Below, piece after piece: positions 25,128 to 33,566 of a stretch of DNA of 64,000 bases (the stretch's first letter is position 1; the number at the start of each line of letters is the position of its first letter). The translations under genes were made by a program, and so were the position numbers. Origin of the DNA: Streptomyces sp. HD (GTDB lineage Bacteria > Actinomycetota > Actinomycetes > Streptomycetales > Streptomycetaceae); the NCBI RefSeq assembly GCF_028369295.1, contig NZ_JAQMYP010000005.1, positions 124,001 through 188,000 of the forward strand, given 5' to 3'. Below the pieces are notes generated by a model. It was not told the DNA's origin, searched no databases, and saw only the letters and a list, made by a program, of their open reading frames with translations.

Positions 25128-26273
25128 ATGATTGCACGCAGTCGACTTGTGGCCCTCGCTCTGACGGCCGCCCTCGCTGCAGGCGCCGCCTGCCAGGCCA
25201 ACAACCGCAAGATTTCGGGGCAGTCAGGCCCCTCCGCCAACCCCCGCGGCTTCACGCTCGTCGCCTCCGGCGACATCCTCCCGCACACCTCCATCATCGA
25301 CCGTGCCCGCTTCGACGCCGGTGGCTCCGGCTACGACTTCCGCCCGATGCTCGCCGGCGTCAAACCCGTCGTCTCCCGCGCCGACCTGGCGCTGTGTCAC
25401 ATGGAGACCGTCTACGGCGCCGACGGCCAGTACACCGGATACCCGACCTTCAAGTCCCCGCCGGAGGTGGCCCGCGGTGCCGCCGACACCGGATACGACA
25501 GTTGCTCCACCGCCTCCAACCACAGCCTCGACGACGGTGCCGCCGGCATCCTGCGCACCTTGAACGCCCTGGACGAGGCGCGCGTACGGCACGCGGGGAC
25601 GGCGCGCACCGAGGGGGAGGCGCGGTCCGTGACGGTGCTGCGCGCGGGTGCCGCCAAGGTCGCGCACCTCGCGTACACATACGGCGTGAACGGCTTTCCG
25701 CTGCCGCCGGGACAGCCCTGGGCGGTCAACCTCATCGACCAGGCCAAGATCGTGGCGGACGCCCGTGCCGCCCGGAAAGGGGGCGCCGACGTCATCGTCG
25801 TGTCGATGCACTGGGGCACCGAATGGCAGGACGCCCCCGACGACACGCAGGTCACCCTCGCGCGCGAACTCACCGCCTCGAAGACCGGCGGCCGCCCCGA
25901 CATCGACCTGATCCTCGGCACCCACGCGCATGTCCCCCAGGCGTACGAGAAGGTCAACGGCACCTGGGTGGTCTACGGCATGGGCGACCAGGTCGCAGGC
26001 GCGATGTACAACGAGCAGGGCGTGCAGGACCCGCGTGGCAACCAGTCCACCCTCGGCCGCTTCACCTTCGACCCGCCGAAGGAGAACGGCGATCGCTGGG
26101 AGGTCAAGAAGGCCGAGTTCATTCCCCAGCTGTTCGACATCGACGCGGGGCGCGTGATCAACCTCAACCGGGCCATCGCCCGGGGCGCTGAACTGCGCGG
26201 TGTGCGCGACCGGATCCGGGACGTCGTGCTGAGCCGGGGCGCGGGCGACGACGGGCTCAGTATGGGGGAGTAG
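25128..26273 (+). CDS. CapA-family metallophosphatase-fold lipoprotein
   Basis: The protein has 381 residues. The signal ends in a lipobox-like AGAAC with Cys at about 24. The body is a CapA domain (poly-gamma-glutamate biosynthesis type): ASGDILPHTSII, FKSPPEVARGAADTGYDSCSTASNHSLDDG, VVSMHWGTEWQ and GTHAHVPQAYEKVNGTWVVYGMGDQV carry the expected metal-binding Asp, Asn and His residues. It would be an anchored extracytoplasmic hydrolase acting on a wall or capsule substrate. It is divergent from the ECF sigma gene across 211 bases, so it may be a target of that sigma factor; no clear GGAAC promoter was seen. Confidence 0.85.
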   Translation: MIARSRLVALALTAALAAGAACQANNRKISGQSGPSANPRGFTLVASGDILPHTSIIDRARFDAGGSGYDFRPMLAGVKPVVSRADLALCHMETVYGADGQYTGYPTFKSPPEVARGAADTGYDSCSTASNHSLDDGAAGILRTLNALDEARVRHAGTARTEGEARSVTVLRAGAAKVAHLAYTYGVNGFPLPPGQPWAVNLIDQAKIVADARAARKGGADVIVVSMHWGTEWQDAPDDTQVTLARELTASKTGGRPDIDLILGTHAHVPQAYEKVNGTWVVYGMGDQVAGAMYNEQGVQDPRGNQSTLGRFTFDPPKENGDRWEVKKAEFIPQLFDIDAGRVINLNRAIARGAELRGVRDRIRDVVLSRGAGDDGLSMGE

Positions 26274-26291
26274 GCCGGTCCGTGTCGACGG

Positions 26292-26774
26292 TCAGTCCGC
26301 GTCCATGTCTGCGTGGTCGAAGGTCTTCATCATCTCCTTCAGCACGCGCACGCACGCCCGGAGCTCGGCCTCGGTCAGCTCGCCCCCGCCGACCTGCCGG
26401 TTCAGGGCGTGCTCGCGCGCGAGGATCGCGGTGATGACGGCCTCGCCCGCATCCGTGAGCCGGATCAGCGAGGACCGCTGGTGCGCGGGATTGGGCGTGG
26501 CCTCGACCCAGTCCCTGGCCATCGCGTCGTTGGTCATGCGCTGCACGAACTGCCGGGTCAGTGACATGACCCGGGCCATCTGAGGCACCGTCATGGGCCC
26601 GTACCTGTGCAGCAGTACCAGGACGGAGCGCACGCCGACGGAGGCCCCCTCGACCTCCTCGCCCTGCTCCAGCTTGCGCAGGCCGCGTCGGTAGAGCGCG
26701 CCGATCAGGTCGAACACCTCGCTGACGCGGTGGCCGAGTTCGTCGGGGGAGAGGGGCGTGTGGTCGTCGTTCAC
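26292..26774 (-). CDS. MarR-family transcriptional regulator
   Basis: The protein has 160 residues, from a GTG start at 26774. The winged helix-turn-helix is seen in YGPMTVPQMARVMSLTRQFVQRMTNDAMARDWVEATPNPAHQRSSLIRLTDAG, with the DxR-like wing replaced by NPAHQRSS. N- and C-terminal helices provide dimerisation. It is divergent from an alpha/beta hydrolase gene; the 57-base spacer contains two near-identical operator-like repeats. It probably represses both itself and the hydrolase until a small ligand, perhaps the hydrolase substrate, binds. Confidence 0.92.
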   Translation of the reverse strand: MNDDHTPLSPDELGHRVSEVFDLIGALYRRGLRKLEQGEEVEGASVGVRSVLVLLHRYGPMTVPQMARVMSLTRQFVQRMTNDAMARDWVEATPNPAHQRSSLIRLTDAGEAVITAILAREHALNRQVGGGELTEAELRACVRVLKEMMKTFDHADMDAD

Positions 26775-26783
26775 CGGGCCATC

Positions 26784-26802
26784 ATGACACCTGGGTTGCC
26801 AA
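26784..26802. promoter_or_regulatory. MarR operator candidate, site 1
   Basis: ATGACACCTGGGTTGCCAA matches site 2 at 16 of 19 positions and forms an imperfect inverted repeat (TGACA/TGCCA). It lies 10 bases upstream of the MarR start and probably covers that gene's promoter or start. Confidence 0.6.
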
Positions 26803-26814
26803 ACCTCCCCGAAG

Positions 26815-26833
26815 ATGACACCTTAGTTGTCAT
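26815..26833. promoter_or_regulatory. MarR operator candidate, site 2
   Basis: ATGACA-CCTTAGT-TGTCAT is a perfect 6-base inverted repeat with a 7-base spacer. It starts 31 bases after site 1, about three helical turns, so both sites face the same side of DNA. It overlaps the ATG of the hydrolase. Confidence 0.65.
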
Positions 26834-27659
26834 GACGACAGCGACAACAGCTTCGGATCTGTCCTTCTTCGCCTCCTCCGACGGCGAGCTCGCCTACCGC
26901 GACGCCGGGGCCGGTGACCTCGTGGTCCTGGTGCACCCCGGGTGGGTCGACCACCGCTTCTTCGACGACCAGATACCGGCCCTGGTCTCCGCCGGTCACC
27001 GCGTCGTCGCGGCCGACGTGCGCGGCTTCGGCTTCTCCGCCAACCCGAGCAAGCCGTTCCGCTGGGCCGACGACCTCGGCGACCTGCTGCGCCACCTGGA
27101 CGCCGGGCCCGCGGTCCTGGTCGGTTCGTGCATGGGCGCGGCGGTCGTCACCGACACCGTGCTGGAATACCCCGAGCTGGTCCGCGCGGTGGTCGTCAGC
27201 GGTGCTGGGACCAGCGCGTTCGAGTACTCCGACCCGTGGACCGTGGAGCGGGCCGCCGAGTCGGCGCGCATGCTGGGGGAGGGAGACGTCGCCGGCTGGG
27301 GCGAGGCCTTCGCCAAGAACGTGGTCGGGCCGCACCGCACCTTGGACGACGTGGACCCCGACGCCGTGCGCAGGATGCGGGAGATGGCGCTGCACACCGT
27401 CTCCAAGCACACCCTCGGCGAGACGAACTGGCTCGTCCCCCTCGACGACCCGTGGAGCCGCGTCCCGCAGATCGAGGTGCCCGTCCTCGCCGTCCACGGC
27501 GAGCTCGACGCGGCCGACGGCATCGACATGGCCGAACGGCTCGTCGGCGGCGTGCGCAACGGCCGCTCGGTGACCATCGACGACACCGGGCACTTCCCGA
27601 GCCTGGAGAAGCCCGAGGAATTCAACCGCATTCTGCTCGACTTCCTCCGGACCCTCTGA
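26832..27659 (+). CDS. Alpha/beta hydrolase with cysteine at the nucleophile position
   Basis: This 275-residue protein has the alpha/beta-hydrolase fold: LVVLVHPGWVDHRFFD (oxyanion loop), VVAADVRGFGFSANPSK, nucleophile elbow VGSCMGAAV, acid in VHGELDAADG and base in DDTGHFPSLEKPEEF. The elbow reads Gly-Ser-Cys-Met-Gly, placing Cys100 rather than Ser at the nucleophile position; dienelactone hydrolases use Cys in this way. No Shine-Dalgarno is visible before the ATG, which lies inside an operator-like palindrome. The substrate is unknown; regulation by the divergent MarR protein is likely. Confidence 0.87.
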   Translation: MTTATTASDLSFFASSDGELAYRDAGAGDLVVLVHPGWVDHRFFDDQIPALVSAGHRVVAADVRGFGFSANPSKPFRWADDLGDLLRHLDAGPAVLVGSCMGAAVVTDTVLEYPELVRAVVVSGAGTSAFEYSDPWTVERAAESARMLGEGDVAGWGEAFAKNVVGPHRTLDDVDPDAVRRMREMALHTVSKHTLGETNWLVPLDDPWSRVPQIEVPVLAVHGELDAADGIDMAERLVGGVRNGRSVTIDDTGHFPSLEKPEEFNRILLDFLRTL

Positions 27660-27669
27660 CCCGTGTCGC

Positions 27670-27711
27670 CTCGGCGTGCGGGACCACGTAACTCAGGTCC
27701 CGCACGCCGAG
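27670..27711. terminator. Perfect 16-bp hairpin terminator between convergent genes
   Basis: CTCGGCGTGCGGGACC (27670-27685) pairs perfectly with GGTCCCGCACGCCGAG (27696-27711) around a 10-base loop. It lies between the hydrolase stop and the end of the convergent universal stress gene. Confidence 0.85.
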
Positions 27712-27738
27712 CGACCCGGCCCCAGCCGATCCGCGCCC

Positions 27739-28200
27739 CTACGGCACCACCGTCACCGGCCAACGCCCGGCCTTCACCAGCCGCACCGCGACGGACCCCA
27801 CGATCCGGTGACCGGCCTGCTCCGAGGCGCCCACCACCACGGCGTCCGCCTTCAGGTCGTCCGCCGCCTTCACCAGGCCGTTGTACGGGTCACCGCGGAA
27901 GGTGTGGAACTCCCAGCGGACGTCGAATATCCCCTTGACCCGCTCGGTGGCGTCCCGGATCTGGGCGATCAGATCCTCCGCGATCTCGTCGGTCGTCTCC
28001 GCGACCGGCGCACCGAGGGCCGCGCCCGCCGCCATCACCGGCTGCACGTACACGACGGCGAGCAGGGCGTTCTGCCGTCGGGCGAGGCCACCGGCGTAGG
28101 CCGCCGCGCGGAGCGAGGAGTCGGAGCCGTCCACCCCGACCACGATGACCTTGGGCCCGTCCGTGCCCCGCTCGAACTGGTGCGAGTGCTGTTCCGTCAC
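27739..28200 (-). CDS. Universal stress protein (UspA family)
   Basis: The protein has 153 residues from GTG at 28200. It has a single Usp domain with KVIVVGVDGSDSSLRAAAYA at the start and VVVGASEQAGHRIVGSVAVRLVKAGRWPVTVVP at the end. The usual ATP-binding run is Gly-x2-Gly-x9-Gly-Ser; here the loop reads GASEQAGHRIVGSVA, so nucleotide binding is plausible but less canonical. A TAGCCT hexamer at 28213-28208 lies seven bases before the GTG, indicating a leaderless transcript and supporting this start over GTG 28233. It is divergent from lysX. Confidence 0.87.
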   Translation of the reverse strand: MTEQHSHQFERGTDGPKVIVVGVDGSDSSLRAAAYAGGLARRQNALLAVVYVQPVMAAGAALGAPVAETTDEIAEDLIAQIRDATERVKGIFDVRWEFHTFRGDPYNGLVKAADDLKADAVVVGASEQAGHRIVGSVAVRLVKAGRWPVTVVP

Positions 28201-28207
28201 GGCAGGG

Positions 28208-28213
28208 AGGCTA
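28208..28213 (-). promoter_or_regulatory. -10 element of a leaderless promoter for the stress protein gene
   Basis: TAGCCT (TAnnnT form) lies seven bases before the GTG at 28200, so transcription should start at or next to the start codon. No clear -35 is visible. Confidence 0.45.
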
Positions 28214-28276
28214 TCGGAACCCGCAGGTCCCACCGTCGGGCAGGGCGCTCGACGGGCGAGGAGGCCGCGGGCTTCC

Positions 28277-28282
28277 TACAGT
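28277..28282 (+). promoter_or_regulatory. -10 element of a leaderless promoter for lysX
   Basis: TACAGT is followed by six bases and the ATG at 28289, with no Shine-Dalgarno in between. This geometry predicts a leaderless mRNA. Confidence 0.45.
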
Positions 28283-28288
28283 CGGAAC

Positions 28289-31200
28289 ATGACTGCCACC
28301 GTGCAGGCGGCCCCGGCGAAGGACAGCACGGGCCGGACACGGCCGCCCGGGAACGGCTTTCTCAGCAGGGTGCCGGAGGGTTTCGCGACCTTCCTCGGCG
28401 CCCTCGGACTGCTCTGCGCCCTGCTGGCCGTCATCCCCCCACTGCGCGTCGCGCTCCGCCCCGTCGTGCGCGTCCTGGACCAGATCATCGTCCCGGTCAG
28501 CGCCAACCTGGCCTACGCCGTCTTCCTCTTCCTGCTCGCCGCCGCGACGGCCGCCCGCAAGAAGATCGCCTGGTGGCTGGTCGTCGTCTATCTGGGCCTG
28601 CTCGTCCTGACCGACATCCTCGGCACGATCGTCGGCGACTACTCGGACTCCGTACCGTCCCTCATCGTGTGCGGCCTCGCGCTCGCCCTGCTGATCATCG
28701 CCCGCAAGGAGTTCTACGCGGCGTCCCGCCGTGCCGCCGTACGAAGAGCCCTCGGCGTCCTGGCCGTCGGGCTCGCCGTGGGCATCCTCGTCGGCTGGGG
28801 GCTGGTCGAGCTGTTCCCCGGCACACTGCCGCCCGGCCAACGGCTGGCCTGGGCCGCCGACCGGGTCTGCGGCGGTCTGGTCTCCGGCGCCTCCTACGAC
28901 GGACGGCCACCCCGCCCCCTGTACTTCCTGCTCGGCCTGTTCGGCGCGCTCGCCCTCCTGAACGCCGCGGCGACACTGTTCCGTTCGCAGCGTATGGAGG
29001 CCGCCCTGCACGACGACGAGGAGGCCCGCATCCGCGCCCTCCTCAAGGTCTACGGCGACCAGGACTCCCTCGGCTACTTCGCCACCCGGCGCGACAAGGC
29101 CGTCGTCTTCTCACCCAGCGGCAAGGCCGCCGTCACCTACCGCGTCGAGGCCGGCGTGTGCCTCGCCAGCGGGGACCCGGTCGGCGACCGGGAGGCCTGG
29201 CCGCACGCCATCGCCGGCTGGCTGGATCTGGCCCGCCGCTACGCCTGGGTGCCCGCCGCGATGGGCGCCTCCGAGGACGGTGCCCGGGCCTACGCACGCG
29301 CCGGACTGGGCGCCCTCCAACTCGGCGACGAGGCGATCCTGCACGTGCCGGACTTCGACCTCGACGGCCGCGACATGCGGGTGACCCGGCAGGCCGTGCA
29401 CCGCGTCCGCCGCACCGGCGCCCACTGCCGTATCCGCCGCCACTCGGCCCTCAGCGAGCCGGAGATGGAGGAGGTGCTCGGCAAGGCCGACGCCTGGCGC
29501 GACACCGAGACCGAACGCGGCTTCTCCATGGCCCTGGACCGCCTCGGCGACTCGGACGACGGCGACTGTCTCCTGGTGGAGGCCCTCGGCGAGGACGGCG
29601 AACTGCTGGCCCTGCTCTCCTTCGTGCCGTGGGGCAGGGAGGGCATCTCCCTGGACCTGATGCGCCGTGACCGCGCCGCACCCAACGGCGTCATGGAGTT
29701 CATGGTCGCCGACCTGTGCGCGGCGGCGCCGAAGATGGGCATCCGCAGGATCTCGCTGAACTTCGCCGTGTTCCGCTCGGTCTTCGAGGAGGGCGCCCGC
29801 ATCGGCGCCGGACCCGTGCTGCGGCTGTGGCGCCGCCTGCTGCTGTTCTTCTCCAAGTGGTGGCAGCTGGAGGCCCTCTACCGCTCCAACGCCAAGTACC
29901 GGCCCCAGTGGTTCCCGCGCTTCATCTGCTACGGCGAGGCCGCCTCCCTGGCCCGTATCGGCCTGGCCTCCGGCATCGCCGAGGGATTCGTCTCCGTACC
30001 GTCGCTGCGCAAACTCCGCAGAAAGGGGCACCCGAGGAACGGACCGCGTCCGGCGACCACCGAAGGACTGCCCTCGCTGGCGGCGCTCGGCCTCGAAGGA
30101 GGGGACGAGGCCGGGGCGGTCGGGCCGGATGCGGGCCTGCCCGAGCAGGTCCGCATCCGGCATCACACCCTCGACCGGCTGCGCGCCGACGGCCTCGATC
30201 CCTACCCGGTGGGCATCCCGCCCCGCACCCACGCCCTGGCGGACGTCCGCCAGGGCGATCAGGTCACCGTGGCCGGCCGGATCATGCTTGTGCGCGACTT
30301 CGGCGGCATCGTCTTCGCCGTCCTGCGCGACTGGTCCGGCGACCACCAACTCGCCCTCACCCGGAGCGACTCCGGCGCCGCCCTCGACCGCTTCACCCAC
30401 GACACCGACATCGGCGACCTCATCAGCGCCACCGGCCTGGCCGGCGTCAGCGACAAGGGCGAGCCCACCGTCTTCGTCACCTCCTGGCAGCTCATCGGCA
30501 AGTGCCTGCGCCCCCTGCCCGACAAACGCCGCGGCCTCGCCGACCCCGAGACCAAGGTCCGGATGCGCTACCTCGACCTGGTCTCCAGCCCCACCGCCCG
30601 CGACGTGGTCCGCGCCCGCTCCACCGCCGTCCAGGCCCTGCGGCAAGGCCTGCTGGAGCGCGGCTACCTGGAGGTCGAGACGCCGGTCCTCCAGCAGATC
30701 CACGGCGGCGCCAACGCCCGCCCCTTCACCACCCACATCAACGCCTACGACCTCGACCTCTATCTGCGCATCGCCCCCGAGCTGTATCTGAAACGGCTCT
30801 GCGTCGGCGGCCTGGAGAAGGTCTTCGAGCTGGGCCGCACCTTCCGCAACGAGGGCGTCGACTACAAGCACAACCCCGAGTTCACGATGCTGGAGGCCTA
30901 CCAGGCGTACGCCGACTACGACGCGATGCTCGACCTCGTCCGCGAACTCATTCAGGGCTCCGCGACCGCCGCCTTCGGATCGCCGATCGCCCGCCAGGAC
31001 GGCAAGGAGTACGACATCTCCGGGAAGTGGCCGGTCAAGACGGTGTACGGCGCGATCTCCGAGGTGCTGGGGGAGGAGATCGACCCCGACACCGAGCTGC
31101 TTCGGCTGCACCGGCACTGCGACCGCGTGGGCGTGCCGTACACCGCCGACGACGGCCATGGCGACGTCGTGCTGGAGATGTACGAACGGCTCGTCGAGGA

Positions 31201-31567
31201 GAAGACCGAGCTGCCCACCTTCTACAAGGACTTCCCGACCGACGTCTCCCCGCTCACCCGCCAGCACCGACTGGACCCCCGGCTCGCCGAGCGCTGGGAC
31301 CTCGTCGCCTTCGGCACCGAACTGGGCACCGCCTACTCGGAACTCACCGACCCCGTCGAACAGCGCCGCCGCCTCACCGCCCAGTCCCTGCTCGCGGCCG
31401 GCGGCGACCCCGAGGCGATGGAACTCGACGAGGAGTTCCTCGACGCCCTCGAATACGCCATGCCGCCCACCGGAGGCCTCGGAATCGGCGTCGACCGGCT
31501 GGTCATGTTCCTCACCGGCCTGACGATCCGGGAGACCCTGCCCTTCCCGCTGGTGCGGCGCCGCTGA
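28289..31567 (+). CDS. lysX: LysX: lysyl-phosphatidylglycerol synthase fused to lysyl-tRNA synthetase
   Basis: The fusion protein has 1092 residues. Residues 1-240 hold about seven hydrophobic segments. Residues 255-590 form the MprF-like DUF2156 lysyltransferase domain (VFSPSGKAAVTYRVEAGVCLASGDPVG, LLSFVPWGREGISLDLMRRD). Residues 625-750 form the OB-fold anticodon-binding domain, and 770-1092 a class II LysRS core with motif 2 FELGRTFRNEGVDYKHNPEFTM and motif 3 GLGIGVDRLVMFL. The enzyme charges a tRNA with lysine and moves the lysine to phosphatidylglycerol, reducing surface charge and sensitivity to cationic peptides, as in mycobacterial LysX. It is not the housekeeping LysRS. Confidence 0.93.
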   Translation: MTATVQAAPAKDSTGRTRPPGNGFLSRVPEGFATFLGALGLLCALLAVIPPLRVALRPVVRVLDQIIVPVSANLAYAVFLFLLAAATAARKKIAWWLVVVYLGLLVLTDILGTIVGDYSDSVPSLIVCGLALALLIIARKEFYAASRRAAVRRALGVLAVGLAVGILVGWGLVELFPGTLPPGQRLAWAADRVCGGLVSGASYDGRPPRPLYFLLGLFGALALLNAAATLFRSQRMEAALHDDEEARIRALLKVYGDQDSLGYFATRRDKAVVFSPSGKAAVTYRVEAGVCLASGDPVGDREAWPHAIAGWLDLARRYAWVPAAMGASEDGARAYARAGLGALQLGDEAILHVPDFDLDGRDMRVTRQAVHRVRRTGAHCRIRRHSALSEPEMEEVLGKADAWRDTETERGFSMALDRLGDSDDGDCLLVEALGEDGELLALLSFVPWGREGISLDLMRRDRAAPNGVMEFMVADLCAAAPKMGIRRISLNFAVFRSVFEEGARIGAGPVLRLWRRLLLFFSKWWQLEALYRSNAKYRPQWFPRFICYGEAASLARIGLASGIAEGFVSVPSLRKLRRKGHPRNGPRPATTEGLPSLAALGLEGGDEAGAVGPDAGLPEQVRIRHHTLDRLRADGLDPYPVGIPPRTHALADVRQGDQVTVAGRIMLVRDFGGIVFAVLRDWSGDHQLALTRSDSGAALDRFTHDTDIGDLISATGLAGVSDKGEPTVFVTSWQLIGKCLRPLPDKRRGLADPETKVRMRYLDLVSSPTARDVVRARSTAVQALRQGLLERGYLEVETPVLQQIHGGANARPFTTHINAYDLDLYLRIAPELYLKRLCVGGLEKVFELGRTFRNEGVDYKHNPEFTMLEAYQAYADYDAMLDLVRELIQGSATAAFGSPIARQDGKEYDISGKWPVKTVYGAISEVLGEEIDPDTELLRLHRHCDRVGVPYTADDGHGDVVLEMYERLVEEKTELPTFYKDFPTDVSPLTRQHRLDPRLAERWDLVAFGTELGTAYSELTDPVEQRRRLTAQSLLAAGGDPEAMELDEEFLDALEYAMPPTGGLGIGVDRLVMFLTGLTIRETLPFPLVRRR

Positions 31568-31678
31568 CACACCGTCACAGCAGGTGCGGGCGCCGGGGCT
31601 GGGCCGGTCGGGCGTTCTCATGCGGCCGTACCGGTGTCGTCGTGGTGCCCCGGTCCTTCGCCGGGCGACTGATCATTC

Positions 31679-32545
31679 ATGACGAAGGATCAGTCGGTCA
31701 CGCGGCGCCGTGCGCTGCTCGCCGGAGCCGTCGCCTGCGGAGCCGCCGGCACCGCCGGACTGTACGCGACGCTCGCGGGCGAGATGCCGATCCGGCCCGC
31801 TGTCCCTGCCACCCCTGCCACACCCGAGGCCCCTGCCGCGCCGGGCCCGCAGGCGAACCGCCCGCTCAAGCCCTCCGCCTACCGGCTCCAGCCCCTCGCG
31901 GGTTACGGCCCGCCCCGCGCGGCGCCGCGTCGCGCCCTCGTCCGCCGTGAGCCGTTCCTGCGCATGTCGGGGCGCGGCCGCACCATGGTGCTGACCTTCG
32001 ACGACGGACCCGACCCCCGGTACACCCCGCACATCCTGGACACCCTGCGCGAGTACGACGTCCGCGCCATGTTCTTCGTGTGCGGCGAGATGGTCGCCGA
32101 CAACAAGGACCTCGTGGCACGCATGGCCGACGAGGGTCATGTCGTCGGCAACCACACCTGGTCCCACCCGCTGCTCACCCGCCTGAGCCGGGCCCGGATC
32201 CACGCCGAGATGGAACGCACCTGCGACGTGATCGAGGAGACGTACGGCGAACGCCCCGCCTGGTTCCGCGCGCCCTACGGCGCCTGGAACCGCGCCACCT
32301 TCCAACTCGGCGCCGAGCTGGGCATGGAACCGCTGGGCTGGACCGTCGACACCCTCGACTGGATGGCCCCCGGGACCCGCACGATCATCCGCCGGGTCCA
32401 GCACGGCGCCGCCCCCGGGGTCGTACTGCTCTCGCACGACGCCGGTGGCGACCGCTCCCAGAGCGTCCGGGCCCTGCGCGCCTATCTGCCACGGCTGCTG
32501 GACGCCGGGTATTTCGTCAGCGTCCCCGAACCGAAATACACCTGA
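31679..32545 (+). CDS. Secreted polysaccharide deacetylase (NodB/CE4 family)
   Basis: The protein has 288 residues. The N-terminus has a twin-arginine-type signal (TRRRALLAGAVACGAAGTAGL), then a Pro/Ala-rich linker to about residue 90. The NodB domain has motif 1 LTFDDGPD with the catalytic and metal Asp, motif 2 HTWSH with the two metal His, motif 3 RAPYG, motif 4 DTLDWM and motif 5 LLSHDAGG. It should remove acetyl groups from peptidoglycan or another N-acetylated glycan outside the membrane. It starts 111 bases after lysX and faces the convergent sortase gene. Confidence 0.92.
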   Translation: MTKDQSVTRRRALLAGAVACGAAGTAGLYATLAGEMPIRPAVPATPATPEAPAAPGPQANRPLKPSAYRLQPLAGYGPPRAAPRRALVRREPFLRMSGRGRTMVLTFDDGPDPRYTPHILDTLREYDVRAMFFVCGEMVADNKDLVARMADEGHVVGNHTWSHPLLTRLSRARIHAEMERTCDVIEETYGERPAWFRAPYGAWNRATFQLGAELGMEPLGWTVDTLDWMAPGTRTIIRRVQHGAAPGVVLLSHDAGGDRSQSVRALRAYLPRLLDAGYFVSVPEPKYT

Positions 32546-32573
32546 CCGGCTTTCGCCGGCCCGGCGAGGACGT

Positions 32574-33236
32574 TCAGCGCACCTCGACCAGGCTGGCGAA
32601 AGCGACGACATTCCCGTCGTAGCCGTTCTGCTTGGAGAAACCGCCGCCACAGGTGATGACCCGCAATTCGGCGCCCCCCTTCGACGCGTACACCCGGTCG
32701 CCGGGGAAGTTGTTCTTCTCGAACACCTCGACGCCGTACACCTGGAAAACGGCCGTCTTTCCGTCCTGCCGGGCGATCTCGACCCGGCTTCCCTGCTTGA
32801 GGGCGCCGAGACCGTAGAACACGGCAGGGCCCTGAGTGTTGTCGACATGGCCGACGACCACCGCCGTGCCCTTCTGGCCGGGAGACACCGACCCGGTGAA
32901 CCAGCCCGCCAGATTCGGGTCCTCCGGCGGCGGCGCACCGACCCAGCCGTCCCCGTCCAGACCCACCGGAATCATCGGCGCGTCGACCTGGATCGAGGGG
33001 ATGCTGACCCGGTCCGGCATGGCGTACGGCAGCGGCCGTACGGTGTCCGCCAGGATCCCGCCGGACACCCGGCGGTCCGGGGCGGCCGCCGACGCGGGCT
33101 GCGGCGGCCCCTCGTCGAACTCGCCGGAGCCATTGCGGACGAGCGCGAGACCGGTCAGCAGAACAAGCGCTATCACGCCCCAAGGAGCGCGCTGCTTCCG
33201 CCGCTCCTGCTCTTCGGCCAGCTCGGACCCGTGCAT
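32574..33236 (-). CDS. Class F sortase
   Basis: The protein has 220 residues from ATG 33236, preceded by GAGGGGAAG. It has one N-terminal membrane span (APWGVIALVLLTGLALV, 17-33), a linker, and the sortase barrel from about 70. His130 in VVGHVDN and Cys196 in VITCGGGF are the catalytic pair. The only Arg after the Cys is the terminal residue R220; many sortases have the catalytic Arg a few residues after the Cys, so its identity is unclear here. It is divergent from one small secreted protein gene, and a second paralogous gene is nearby; these may be its substrates. Confidence 0.88.
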   Translation of the reverse strand: MHGSELAEEQERRKQRAPWGVIALVLLTGLALVRNGSGEFDEGPPQPASAAAPDRRVSGGILADTVRPLPYAMPDRVSIPSIQVDAPMIPVGLDGDGWVGAPPPEDPNLAGWFTGSVSPGQKGTAVVVGHVDNTQGPAVFYGLGALKQGSRVEIARQDGKTAVFQVYGVEVFEKNNFPGDRVYASKGGAELRVITCGGGFSKQNGYDGNVVAFASLVEVR

Positions 33237-33566
33237 ACGACTTCCCCTCTCGACGAGGCCGTCGCCACGCCATTCGCGCATACGAAGACGCTAAGTCCGG
33301 TGCGCCCGACCTGCGACGGGGCGGATGCGAACGGGTGGCCCGGACAATCGGGGTGCGCCATCCGAGTTGCCGCCGACCGGAAAATTCTGACGGTGTGTGA
33401 CCTGCGGCAATTCCCATTGTGGGCACATCGGTCGGCGTGTCCTCTCACCAGGACGGACCAGTGCCGAAATGCGGCCTCGGGCACGGCAACTGAGGGTCTT
33501 TCTGGGAGGCGCTTTCTCGCCGATCGACCGGGGACGGTTCCCGGGGCGTCTTCCGCGGAGGATCAC
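33237..33566. other. 330-base divergent control region between sortase and secreted-protein genes
   Basis: No coding potential is supported here. The right end has GGAGG at 33557-33561 serving the secreted protein gene. AT-richer patches at 33379-33390 (GGAAAATTCTGA) and 33411-33420 could be promoter elements, but no consensus pair was convincing. Confidence 0.5.
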
